Part shown: positions 1 through 7,158 of the stretch, one piece after another | Layout of the letters: every line of letters starts with the position of its first letter | Position numbering within the stretch: position 1 is the stretch's first letter | Assembly: GCA_027577415.1 (NCBI GenBank) | Contig: JANBQS010000365.1 | Coordinates: 1-19,890, forward strand | DNA from: Coemansia sp. RSA 922 | Taxonomy: Eukaryota > Kickxellomycota > Kickxellomycetes > Kickxellales > Kickxellaceae | Length of the DNA: 19,890 bases | Direction: 5' to 3' | The notes under the pieces: model-generated | Database searches by the model: none | What the model was told of the DNA's origin: nothing | The model's input: the letters and a program-made list of their open reading frames with translations, nothing else | Program-made: the position numbers and the translations under genes

Positions 1-225
1 AGTGTGGCTGACGCCAGGCGATCGGGACATCGCCAGGGAAGCAGCCGTGAATCCAGCACTCGTAACACAGCCGGCCGTGACAAGGACAGCCATGACCGCT
101 CCAACCGTGCTCATGAAAGCTCCTCTGGCCGTGGTGGGGATCGGTCCGATAGACACGCTCACAAGCGCCGGCGGTCGAGCTCTAGGGATAAAGATCTAAA
201 AGGCGCCTCCAAGCGCCGCCATTAG
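1..225 (+). CDS. C-terminal end of an Arg/Ser-rich protein (partial)
   Basis: An open frame enters from the left edge in frame 1 and stops at TAG 223-225, so only about 74 C-terminal residues are visible. They are strongly biased to Ser, Arg, Asp, His and Lys, with short RS, RD and KRRR-type runs (for example HKRRRSSSRDKD) and a basic end, SKRRH. Such tails are typical of nuclear RNA-processing or mRNA-export proteins, where they act as disordered RNA-binding or nuclear-localisation segments. The C-terminal tail of a THO2-like subunit is one possibility, but nothing here proves it. No folded domain is present. The frame is believable because the composition is consistent to the stop and AT-rich spacer begins immediately afterwards. 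The product cannot be named from this fragment. Confidence 0.6.
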   Translation, partial: SVADARRSGHRQGSSRESSTRNTAGRDKDSHDRSNRAHESSSGRGGDRSDRHAHKRRRSSSRDKDLKGASKRRH

Positions 226-1083
226 TACTTTTGGTAAACTTTTGTAGCTGTTTACTTTATAAAAAAAATATTATTATCCGATGGTGCTAGAGCTGCCTCG
301 CAGTATTTTGCACCAGTAGTTTTAAGTGATTAACGATGACGACATACACTACTGCTTTTTTGCCAACGTTTGTGATACTTTTTTTTTGTGGCGTTGGCAG
401 TGTTGTGGTGAAAATGATTCTTGCGCATTCTTGGAATTGTTTGTTCCTATATGACATTACGACTGCAATCGGCCAGTTTTTTTTGTTTTACCAAATAGGT
501 GAAGATGGCGCAGCCTATTTTTTGTTTGAAGATGTTTGTAGCGCCACCATTGAGTGGTTAATTTTCAGAAATGGCTACTGCTTGTCCAATTCGGAGTAAA
601 CAAAGGGTCAGAAATTGTCTACGGTCTCTATTAAAAAGGGGGGGGAGCTGACCAAAGCTATCCACAAAAAGGTTGAAAAAATAATGTCTATTGATTGTTT
701 GGTGTTGTGGCTAATTGGATATAAATGTTGTCTGAATTTCGCCACATTTTTTTTTATTTGTTTGCTCTGGCACTATCTCTGGCTTTTTTTATAGACTGCG
801 GCAATTAATAGCTTTTTTTTGTTTGTGCTTTGTGCGAGCTTTTTATTTTTTTGTGTTCAACACGTTTTCATCCAGAGTAAAATAGCTTGTCAGTCAATAA
901 CGCCTTATTCTTAAAAAGCAAAGTGGCTTTTTTTTATGATTTCCACTGCTCAGTTGGCAACTAGGCGCTGAGTATATAAACAGCACTTGCCTTTGGACAG
1001 AGAGCCACGCATCATTCCTATATTCAGGTTCACACTAACCCATCTTTGTATCAAATTCCCCTCACATTTCCCTGTTACCAGTC
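226..1083. other. AT-rich intergenic spacer with T-tracts
   Basis: This is 858 bases without a supported gene. It starts with the 3' flank of the RS-rich gene, which has an A8 run at 261-268 that could lie near its poly(A) site. From 356 to 935 the plus strand carries at least nine T runs of six or more (for example 379-387, 477-484, 747-755, 813-820, 928-935) but only one A run of that length. There is also a G8 run near 644-651. The right end is the promoter of the gene starting at 1084. An 87-codon ATG frame at 336-599 is most likely an artefact of the T tracts. Confidence 0.7.
973..980 (+). promoter_or_regulatory. TATA box (TATATAAA)
   Basis: A perfect TATATAAA lies 104-111 bases before the ATG at 1084. 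The stretch in between is a pyrimidine-rich leader (CATTCC, CCCCTCACATTTCCC) without an ATG. This is the clearest core promoter in the window and supports real transcription of the small downstream gene. Confidence 0.65.
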
Positions 1084-1404
1084 ATGTCATCAGACGTTGC
1101 AGCAAATATTCTCTTTGGCGATCTGCGCTACTCTTACGATACACAGCGCACTAGGGTAGGCGAGTTGCGCGTGGCTGCCGAGCAGTTGGAAGCACAGTTT
1201 CTGACCTCTGTGCGAGATTGCACTACTCGCTCCAGCAAGAGCATTACGACTGGCGAAAGAAAGAGCCACGATGAACTGCGGCGGACCCTCAACCGTACTC
1301 GGCTCCAACTGGCTGATGAAGTCAAGCTACTGCAATGGCTCCGTCGCCGGCATAACATGGCCGTAATTAACCGCAAGGCCCGCAACTGCTACCTAGTTTT
1401 CTAA
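1084..1404 (+). CDS. Small coiled-coil hypothetical protein, 106 aa
   Basis: I do not recognise this protein. The frame runs from ATG 1084 to TAA 1402-1404. The protein is charged and almost certainly helical: residues about 15-45 (RYSYDTQRTRVGELRVAAEQLEAQF) and 58-90 (ERKSHDELRRTLNRTRLQLADEVKLLQWLRRRH) show heptad-like Leu/Val spacing, and the C-terminus is basic (NRKARNCYLVF). It has no signal peptide, membrane segment or metal-binding cysteine cluster. Support for a real gene comes from a TATA box 104 bases upstream, an ATG-free pyrimidine-rich leader, codon use like its neighbours, and a stop followed by AT-rich DNA. An antisense frame overlaps it but has no such context. The next gene starts 132 bases downstream on the same strand. 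A function cannot be assigned; a lineage-restricted protein or a divergent small subunit of a complex are both possible. Confidence 0.65.
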   Translation: MSSDVAANILFGDLRYSYDTQRTRVGELRVAAEQLEAQFLTSVRDCTTRSSKSITTGERKSHDELRRTLNRTRLQLADEVKLLQWLRRRHNMAVINRKARNCYLVF

Positions 1405-1536
1405 GATTGATCACAGAAAGCAGTCCCGATCACAGAGGGGGTGATTGATTAGATTTTCATAACTTATTTTTTTCTTCATACTTTTTTCTTTTTCTTTGTC
1501 GTCTTTTTGTAATTGATATATATTAAGTCTTGACAA
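1405..1536 (+). promoter_or_regulatory. Short spacer and promoter/leader of the RIX1/PELP1 gene
   Basis: These 132 bases must hold the 3' end of the small gene and the promoter of the next one. A 9-bp direct repeat, GATCACAGA, occurs at 1409-1417 and 1428-1436. It is followed by GTGATTGATT and then a long pyrimidine tract (about 1465-1510) that probably marks the transcription start region. The ATG at 1537 sits in a good context (ACAAATGG). TATATATT at 1517-1524 is only 13 bases before the ATG, too close to act as a TATA box for that start. Confidence 0.45.
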
Positions 1537-3852
1537 ATGGAGCTCAATGTCATACGTGCCGAGCGCACGCTCTCGCTGCTGACCAACACGTACTTGGCAA
1601 ATACCGATACCGTCAAGACAAGCATGGGGCTTGTGCTAGACACCGTTCTGTCTCAGAACTTGTTCAGCTATATGGGCGCTGCTGGGACTACTACGGCCGA
1701 GACGGCAAAGCGTTACGAAAGTGCAGTGCACAAGTGGATAGCACGTATAAGCTCACTGTTGGTCGGAAAGTCGTCAGAGTCGCGCATGGCCGGGATTTTG
1801 TTAGTGAAGCACACGACACTACAGTCGCCGCCGATCTTTGTTGAAAACGCGTCAAAGTGGACGACCAGCCTGCTCAACATGTTTGGCAAGACCGACGTAG
1901 CCGCAGTACACGTAGCTGCGCTTCAGCTACTGCTAGTATTCATGGACATTGTGCGTGAGGTTCCAGAGCTCTATCGAGAGATCGCCAGTGCTCAGGTACC
2001 GCGCATGAACCTGGCGGTGTTGGCCCTGGCAGATAAGAACTCTGAGCTTGTAGACACTGCGCTCGAGCTACTCATGTACTCGGCAAGCTGGTTCCCCACG
2101 TTGTTCAGACCGTCGATTGACAAAACCGAGACTCTTTGCCTCAGGATGCTCAATGGCTCAATGGCTCGGGCAAGCGGCACCACGTGCAAAAGGGCAGCGA
2201 ACTGTCTGGCGTCTTTGCCACTAGTTGGCGGAAAAGTGACCGTCGAGGAGCGGTGGTTCCAGTATGTCCTACAGACCATCGGTACCATTGAGACCTGCAT
2301 TGATCACGTAATGTGTGCCGAGGCATCAGTCGCCAATGCCGAAGCCCGCCAAATAATGCCTGGTATGCCCGCCTTTGCCGACGACTTTATTGTGTCCATT
2401 CCGCAAGCCGCCGACCGTATTACGTCGATGTCTGAGCTGCTAGTTGCCCTGCTGTCGCGACCGGTGAATGTCGATGTGCCGATTCCAGTTGATGGGCTGG
2501 TTGCCGTCGCATCAAAGCTTGCGCTGGTCCCCGTGCGCGTGGCCAACAGCAAGTCGAACCGGGCAGAGTTTGCGCTCGTGCCTTTGCTAGCGCCGCAGCT
2601 TCAGCGCGCAGCGATCCGCATCATGGCCGTACTAGCGATTGCGCTGGGCGACTACATGCAGCCGTTCTTGTCGGCGGTGGCGCGGGCCATGACAGCTGTC
2701 AATGCCAGGCATCTGGTGAGTGCGACAACTCAGGTCGCCCTCTACTCTCTGATGCAGCTCTATGTTGAGCGCTACGGCTACGGATTCGTCATTTGCCTGC
2801 CAAAGGAGCTTATTGCCTCTGCGATCAGCGACTTGAACGTGCAGAGCAAGCGCCAGGTCTCAGCCACGGCGGGCTCTGCACTTAGCGCCTCTCTGTCATC
2901 GAAGAAGCGTGGAGGTAGATCGCGCGCCACTGAAGTAGCTGACTCTGAGGGTGCGTCGAATATGTTGCAGATTCAGTACACGGACGTCGTCTATTCGGCG
3001 CTAAAGACAGTGCTGGCCTTGCTGAAACACACGCCTACTGTACTCAACTCGTCGCTGCGCGCGCAGATCGACGGACAGGTGTTGACATTGCTCATGCTTG
3101 AGATGGTCGGCGGCTTGAGCTCTCCTGCTGCCAGTTGCTCGTCGGATGCTCGGTACCAAGTAGCGCTTTGCCAGTGCCTAGAAGCGTCGATAATGTCGCC
3201 CGATCCCTGGCAAAAGGCCGTTGTTCCACACGCAGTATCGATCTTTTCTGCTGGTCTTGATAGCCCATCTGTGGCAGTCAGAAATGCCTGCTCGGAGGCT
3301 CTTGCTGCTATTGAGCCCATCATCCATGCTCGGCTCCCAGCCCAGTTGCGGGCGCCAGAGACTGAGAAAGATGTTGAGCAAGAGTACGCTGTGCCCAAGG
3401 CCATTTTGGGCAGCCAGGCGAGCTTGTCTGCTGGTCTCGATGGAAGCGCCTTTACTGAACAGCCTGAACCCAAGCACTTGTCGGCAGAGGAGCTCCATGA
3501 GCAAGAGGTAGAGGAGGATGAAAGAGAAGTCGAGGCGAACACCAAGCGGTTCAAGAACTTTAGCGTACAGCCAGTCAGCACGCGCTCCATGTCGAGGGAG
3601 AAGTTGCAATTGCAGCAGCCAAGCGCCACTGTAGCCAAGCACGCTACTAGTTTCTCACCAGCGCCTGCTGTGCCCGCTACAACGCCAGCGCCGAGCGGAA
3701 CATCTATGTTCGCCTCGAACAAGCCAGCTGTCTCCAGCACGATGCCAGCCGTTACGCCAAGCACTGACAAGCAGCAAGAGAGCAATGATGATGAGGAGGA
3801 CGATGACATTCCCGATATCGTGATGGATGGATCCGACTCTGAGGACGAATAG
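1537..3852 (+). CDS. RIX1: Rix1/PELP1 family pre-rRNA-processing protein
   Basis: This is a 771-residue protein of the Rix1 (Ipi2)/PELP1 family. In yeast, Rix1 works with Ipi1 and Ipi3 in the Rix1-Rea1 particle, which removes assembly factors and ITS2 from pre-60S ribosomes in the nucleoplasm. The N-terminal domain (about residues 5-210) carries the family's signature region: LLVGKSSESRMAGILLVKHT, then PPIFVENASKWTTSLLNMFGK, then a helical block ending in VPELYREIASAQVPRMNLAVLAL. The middle is helical-repeat-like. Residues about 640-760 are low complexity (Ser/Thr/Pro/Ala), with the charged segment EEDEREVEANTKRFKNF, and the protein ends in an acidic tail (NDDEEDDDIPDIVMDGSDSEDE region) like that of PELP1. 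The length is near yeast Rix1 (763). No intron is needed. It ends 20 bp from the convergent dynactin gene. Confidence 0.82.
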   Translation: MELNVIRAERTLSLLTNTYLANTDTVKTSMGLVLDTVLSQNLFSYMGAAGTTTAETAKRYESAVHKWIARISSLLVGKSSESRMAGILLVKHTTLQSPPIFVENASKWTTSLLNMFGKTDVAAVHVAALQLLLVFMDIVREVPELYREIASAQVPRMNLAVLALADKNSELVDTALELLMYSASWFPTLFRPSIDKTETLCLRMLNGSMARASGTTCKRAANCLASLPLVGGKVTVEERWFQYVLQTIGTIETCIDHVMCAEASVANAEARQIMPGMPAFADDFIVSIPQAADRITSMSELLVALLSRPVNVDVPIPVDGLVAVASKLALVPVRVANSKSNRAEFALVPLLAPQLQRAAIRIMAVLAIALGDYMQPFLSAVARAMTAVNARHLVSATTQVALYSLMQLYVERYGYGFVICLPKELIASAISDLNVQSKRQVSATAGSALSASLSSKKRGGRSRATEVADSEGASNMLQIQYTDVVYSALKTVLALLKHTPTVLNSSLRAQIDGQVLTLLMLEMVGGLSSPAASCSSDARYQVALCQCLEASIMSPDPWQKAVVPHAVSIFSAGLDSPSVAVRNACSEALAAIEPIIHARLPAQLRAPETEKDVEQEYAVPKAILGSQASLSAGLDGSAFTEQPEPKHLSAEELHEQEVEEDEREVEANTKRFKNFSVQPVSTRSMSREKLQLQQPSATVAKHATSFSPAPAVPATTPAPSGTSMFASNKPAVSSTMPAVTPSTDKQQESNDDEEDDDIPDIVMDGSDSEDE

Positions 3853-3872
3853 ATTCAACTCGTTACAAATGA

Positions 3873-5267
3873 TTATTGAGCTGACCCTAATATAACATAG
3901 ATCCAGAATGAGTCAGTCACTGCCCGACTTGACGACTTGGAGACTGTCGAAGAGGAGCGATCCTTTTCGCCATCAATGTCGTCAATGTGCGAGCACGTTA
4001 TGTAAAGCGGAACGACTAAGTTGGGCGCTGGCACAAGCGGGGTTACACTGAGCTGAATGGCGACGCGGTTTCCGTGGCGATCAACGATACCAGCACGCTG
4101 GTCTGAGCTTGAGTTATGCAAGTCGCTCGAGCTATCGTCGTCTTCGTCATCATCGTACTCCCAGGGCTCGGTGTAAGGAGGCAAGGTAAATTGCTTTGAA
4201 ATGACCTCCACTCTGACATCGCCAGGCGAACACGCAGAAACGCCGACCTTCATCTCCGTATAAAGTGGGTTTGCAAAACGCAAGATCACTGGCAGTGCGC
4301 GACCCACAGCGAATGGGCCTTCCAGCGATTGCGGCGGATACTTGAGCGACAGACGGCTGGGCAGCGTGATGGTAGGCAGAAAGTTGGCCGCCATGAGCTG
4401 GATCTTGAACTGCGTAGCCTGTGCCTTGGGCATGGGCTTGATAAGTATGTGGTGGCACGAGCAGCAACGCCGTGCAAGCTTCATATGCAAGCGGATGCGC
4501 TGCGGCTCGTTGCGGCGCGGATCGCTGGTATATGGCACGTAGTCAGCGTTTTCAAGTGCCATGAGTTCCGCCACGCGCGCCTGCTCAGTGTCAGAGCTGC
4601 CCGCAACGGTTCTATATTCGGGCACGACGCTGGTGTTCGAGACAGCCAGCCTTTGCTTGAACGATCCAGCACCAGCAGCGGCAGTACTCGCAGCAGACAC
4701 ACGCTGGACGGTGCGCCAGTAATCAAGTAGCGCCGAGTACTCTCTCGGGGCGTCCTCAGCGGCACGTAGACGCTCAATTTGAGCCGATATTCCAGTAGCC
4801 TTTTCAAACTCCCAGCCGATCTCACGCGAGTTCCAGCAGCATACTGTACACGACAAGCTGAAGGGCCGCTCACCCTCGCTGCTCTCGACAACCGACAGAA
4901 CGTGCGTGCAGACGGGGCATTGGAAGCAGTTACGCGCACAGCTGTTCTTTTCAGACCGCACACTAGTCGTGTTCACCTCAAAGAGGCAGTTGGGACAGTG
5001 GTACCCCGCTGGCTCCTCAACGACACAGCGCGTGCAACGCAGAGAGCTACAGTCATCGCAGTAGTACAAGTTCTCCAGTGTCGATACGCGTAGCGGGAAT
5101 AGCGCGGAATGAGAGTCAACTGGTGGCCGCTCAGACTGTGAGCTCTGCATTGTATCCGCACTGTATTTGGATCTCTTCTCTGCGGGCTCATTTGAGGCAT
5201 CTGAATGCCGCATAGCACCAGTGCATGGGCAATGGTACAATACAGTAGGCAGCAAGGCGTCGGTCAT
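3873..5267 (-). CDS. DCTN4: Dynactin subunit 4 (p62)
   Basis: The protein has 464 residues, close to human DCTN4 (460). Dynactin p62 caps the pointed end of the dynactin Arp1 filament and helps dynein engage cargo. The start is ATG 5265-5267 (MTDALLPTVLYHCPC); the frame is open further upstream but without an ATG. The N-terminal half is rich in CxxC pairs forming a RING-like zinc-binding region: CPC near residue 13, YYCDDCSSLRCTRC about 64-80, YHCPNC, FQCPVC, and SCTVCCW near 135. A later CSCHHILIKP lies near residue 265. The second half is a beta-rich domain containing an acidic Ser-rich loop (YDDDEDDDSSSD), and the protein ends SFWIYVILGSAQ. Its 3' end nearly meets that of the Rix1 gene. 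Its ATG lies 117 bp after the L2HGDH stop, so its promoter is very short. Confidence 0.88.
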   Translation of the reverse strand: MTDALLPTVLYHCPCTGAMRHSDASNEPAEKRSKYSADTMQSSQSERPPVDSHSALFPLRVSTLENLYYCDDCSSLRCTRCVVEEPAGYHCPNCLFEVNTTSVRSEKNSCARNCFQCPVCTHVLSVVESSEGERPFSLSCTVCCWNSREIGWEFEKATGISAQIERLRAAEDAPREYSALLDYWRTVQRVSAASTAAAGAGSFKQRLAVSNTSVVPEYRTVAGSSDTEQARVAELMALENADYVPYTSDPRRNEPQRIRLHMKLARRCCSCHHILIKPMPKAQATQFKIQLMAANFLPTITLPSRLSLKYPPQSLEGPFAVGRALPVILRFANPLYTEMKVGVSACSPGDVRVEVISKQFTLPPYTEPWEYDDDEDDDSSSDLHNSSSDQRAGIVDRHGNRVAIQLSVTPLVPAPNLVVPLYITCSHIDDIDGEKDRSSSTVSKSSSRAVTDSFWIYVILGSAQ

Positions 5268-5384
5268 TTGTGTAGTGCAAGTGAGTAAAAAAAGTATGAA
5301 ATTAAAAAGAGTTTGAAGGAAAAGGCGTGAAGCAAATACCAAAAAAAAAGGAACCGGATCTCTTCACGCAACGGTAATCGATCA
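5268..5384 (-). promoter_or_regulatory. 117-bp spacer serving as L2HGDH 3' end and DCTN4 promoter
   Basis: The spacer between two same-strand genes contains an A9 run on the plus strand (5341-5349, T9 on the coding strand). A pyrimidine-rich leader then runs up to the DCTN4 ATG. No TATA box is visible. Transcription of DCTN4 probably starts in or near this tract. Confidence 0.4.
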
Positions 5385-6650
5385 CTAGTGCAAGATCTTA
5401 TCCACCATTGCGGCTATAGCCAGCGACGACGTCAAGCCAGGGCTTTCAAGTCCTACAAGGTTGACAAACCCAGGCATGCCTGCGTCAGATTCTTCACGAA
5501 TGACAAAGTCGCAGAAGGCGCCGCCCGGCCGTTGAAGCTTGGGACGAATGCCAGTATACCCGAGACTCAGGTCCTCGGATCTAACAGCCGGCAGGTACGC
5601 ATTGATTGCACGTACAACCTCGTCGATAGGCGCACCGCCTCCCGGCGCATAGTTTGTGTTAGACGCAGTCCACTCGACGTCAGGACCAAAGCGAATAGTG
5701 CCAGCCAAGTCCAGCGTCAGATGCGTGCCCAGCGACACGATGTTTTTGTCTGGAACTGGGTATACCAGGCGGCGGACACGCAAGCGGGCACTAGCGCCAG
5801 CATCGAGCACATAGTAGCGGCCCTTGGCGAAATGCAGACGGTACTGTTCACGCCACGGATGCGAGTCGGGCACCAGCATATTGGCAATGCGGTCAGCCCA
5901 CAGCCCAGCGGCGTTGACGACGACTGGTGCTCGGATAGCCATGAATGGTGTCTCCGGGTCGCCAGTCGTTACCAGGACCTTGTATGAGCCCTGGTCGCGC
6001 TGCATGGCGACGACGCTAGTGTTGGGCGCAAAGGTTCCACCGCTATCTGCCAGGTCTCGTAGCATGGCCGACATAAACTCATGAGAATCGACTATCCCCG
6101 TCGTCGGGCTCACCAACGCAGCATCAGCACGCACCAGCGGCTCCTCCTTCTGCGCCACGGTACCACTGATTATCTCGGCAGGCACGCTGAGCTCAGCGCA
6201 ATGCCTGCGTAGAGCGTGCAAGTACTCGAGTTGCTCGGTGCCTTGTGCGACCACCCATTTTCCTACTCTCTGATGCGAGATACCCTGCTGCTGGCAGTAC
6301 GCGTAAAGACGATGCTTGCCTTCGATGCAGACCTTGGTACGCAGCGAGTCCTTGGGATAGTATATACCAGCATGAATCACCTCACTGTTGCGCGAGCTCG
6401 TTTCCATTCCAAACTGCCGGTTTTTGTCTACCACCAACGTACTGCCACTGCGCTGCGCAAGCTGTCGCCCAACCGCCAGCCCGACTACGCCAGCGCCGAT
6501 TACAAGGTGGTCTACCATCGTGAGGTCTTCGTCCTTGCACTGTGCCAACCGCTCAGATGCGCTAGTTGCTAGCATCCTTCGAGCGCAAAGTGCAGTTAGA
6601 AGACCCACAGGTCTCTGTGGTAGCAGCAACACTCGTCGCTGTAAAGCCAT
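5385..6650 (-). CDS. L2HGDH: L-2-hydroxyglutarate dehydrogenase, mitochondrial
   Basis: A 421-residue FAD-dependent oxidoreductase of the DAO/L2HGDH family. It oxidises L-2-hydroxyglutarate, a side product of malate dehydrogenase, to 2-oxoglutarate, a metabolite-repair reaction in mitochondria. The first 45 or so residues are rich in Arg, Leu, Ala and Ser with no acidic residue before about residue 33, as in a mitochondrial presequence. The FAD-binding Rossmann motif follows (HLVIGAGVVGLAVGRQLA, about residues 48-65), then the family signature SSRNSEVIHAGIYYP. The C-terminal part has LGYTGIRPKL and ends GLESPGLTSSLAIAAMVDKIL, as expected for L2HGDH. The start is ATG 6648-6650. A 57-base candidate intron lies directly upstream in the leader, and an out-of-frame ATG at 6733 could make an overlapping uORF. 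L2HGDH is missing from S. cerevisiae, which bears on the likely host lineage. Confidence 0.9.
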   Translation of the reverse strand: MALQRRVLLLPQRPVGLLTALCARRMLATSASERLAQCKDEDLTMVDHLVIGAGVVGLAVGRQLAQRSGSTLVVDKNRQFGMETSSRNSEVIHAGIYYPKDSLRTKVCIEGKHRLYAYCQQQGISHQRVGKWVVAQGTEQLEYLHALRRHCAELSVPAEIISGTVAQKEEPLVRADAALVSPTTGIVDSHEFMSAMLRDLADSGGTFAPNTSVVAMQRDQGSYKVLVTTGDPETPFMAIRAPVVVNAAGLWADRIANMLVPDSHPWREQYRLHFAKGRYYVLDAGASARLRVRRLVYPVPDKNIVSLGTHLTLDLAGTIRFGPDVEWTASNTNYAPGGGAPIDEVVRAINAYLPAVRSEDLSLGYTGIRPKLQRPGGAFCDFVIREESDAGMPGFVNLVGLESPGLTSSLAIAAMVDKILH

Positions 6651-6651
6651 G

Positions 6652-6708
6652 CTGTAAATAAAATTGTAGACTTGAGTAGAGAAGAAAGGAACAAAGATAA
6701 GAGCTCAC
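6652..6708 (-). other. Candidate leader (5' UTR) intron of L2HGDH
   Basis: On the minus strand a GTGAGC donor (6708-6703) is followed 57 bases later by a pyrimidine-rich TTTATTTACAG acceptor ending at 6652, one base before the L2HGDH ATG. The length fits short fungal introns. The branch point is weak (only CTCAA-type sequences), so this is a candidate only. Confidence 0.3.
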
Positions 6709-6767
6709 CTAGTCCTAACTCGGCAGACGTCATCAGCCCTGTCTATGGATTTGCTTCAAAATTTGAT

Positions 6768-6774
6768 CTATATA
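6768..6774 (-). promoter_or_regulatory. TATA-like box of L2HGDH
   Basis: The minus strand reads TATATAG here, 118-124 bases before the L2HGDH ATG. That distance resembles the TATA boxes of the genes at 1084 and 8394. The match is less perfect than the one at 973. Confidence 0.35.
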
Positions 6775-6934
6775 CTAACCCCCATCGCCAACACTACTAC
6801 AGCAGCTTTGGCATACTCACACGCCCTCTTGGGAGAGTATAAAATAAACCAATTTACAAACACAAAGGACAAGAGATTCTCCCCCGGTTCCCTTGCCTGT
6901 ATGCTGGACAGCCATTAGTCGTGAGAATCATACA

Positions 6935-6942
6935 TGACGTCA
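6935..6942. promoter_or_regulatory. CRE-type bZIP site TGACGTCA
   Basis: A perfect 8-bp palindromic ATF/CREB consensus, 285-292 bases upstream of the L2HGDH ATG. A second copy with one mismatch lies at 6725-6732. Binding by a bZIP factor is inferred only from the motif. Confidence 0.35.
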
Positions 6943-7158
6943 GACTTGATCTAGTGTTAATCTTCACTTGTAGTATCCATTGATGAGTACTCCTCAGTGG
7001 CGTATTTATGTTCAATATAGATATTGGCTTGCGTACAAATGGCTCGAGATTTGCATACATATATACTGATATCTGGATATGTGGGTTGATTACTTTTATA
7101 TATAGTTTAAAAGTCATCGCAAAAGAAAAGCAGTGTAGAAAAATTAAATGGTAGAATT

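Larger units (their letters stand above)
6651..7158. other. Intergenic: L2HGDH promoter and cystathionine gamma-lyase 3' flank
   Basis: These 508 AT-rich bases lie between two minus-strand genes. The left part is the L2HGDH promoter and leader; it holds a TATA-like element (6768-6774), a TGACGTCT on the minus strand (6725-6732) and a full TGACGTCA site (6935-6942). The right part, with TATATATA-type stretches around 7098-7105, is probably the 3' UTR and poly(A) region of the cystathionine gamma-lyase gene. A minus-strand frame across 6854-7117 has AT-driven composition and no homology that I recognise. Confidence 0.55.

Noticed and set aside
336..599. 87-codon ATG frame coding a hydrophobic protein
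   Set aside because: Its Phe-rich content comes from T tracts, codon use is unlike the real genes, and no family or promoter feature supports it.
1028..1081. Candidate 54-base leader intron before the small gene (GTTCAC ... ACCAG)
   Set aside because: The donor is weak and the only CTAAC branch site lies about eight bases from it, too close for splicing.
2991..3809. 272-codon minus-strand frame opposite RIX1/PELP1
   Set aside because: It is a shadow of the coding strand: Ser/Thr/Ala-rich, with no domain, and the plus-strand frame shows clear family conservation.
6854..7117. 87-codon minus-strand frame in the spacer
   Set aside because: AT-driven composition (Ile, Tyr, Asn), no family similarity seen, and it lies in likely 3' UTR sequence.
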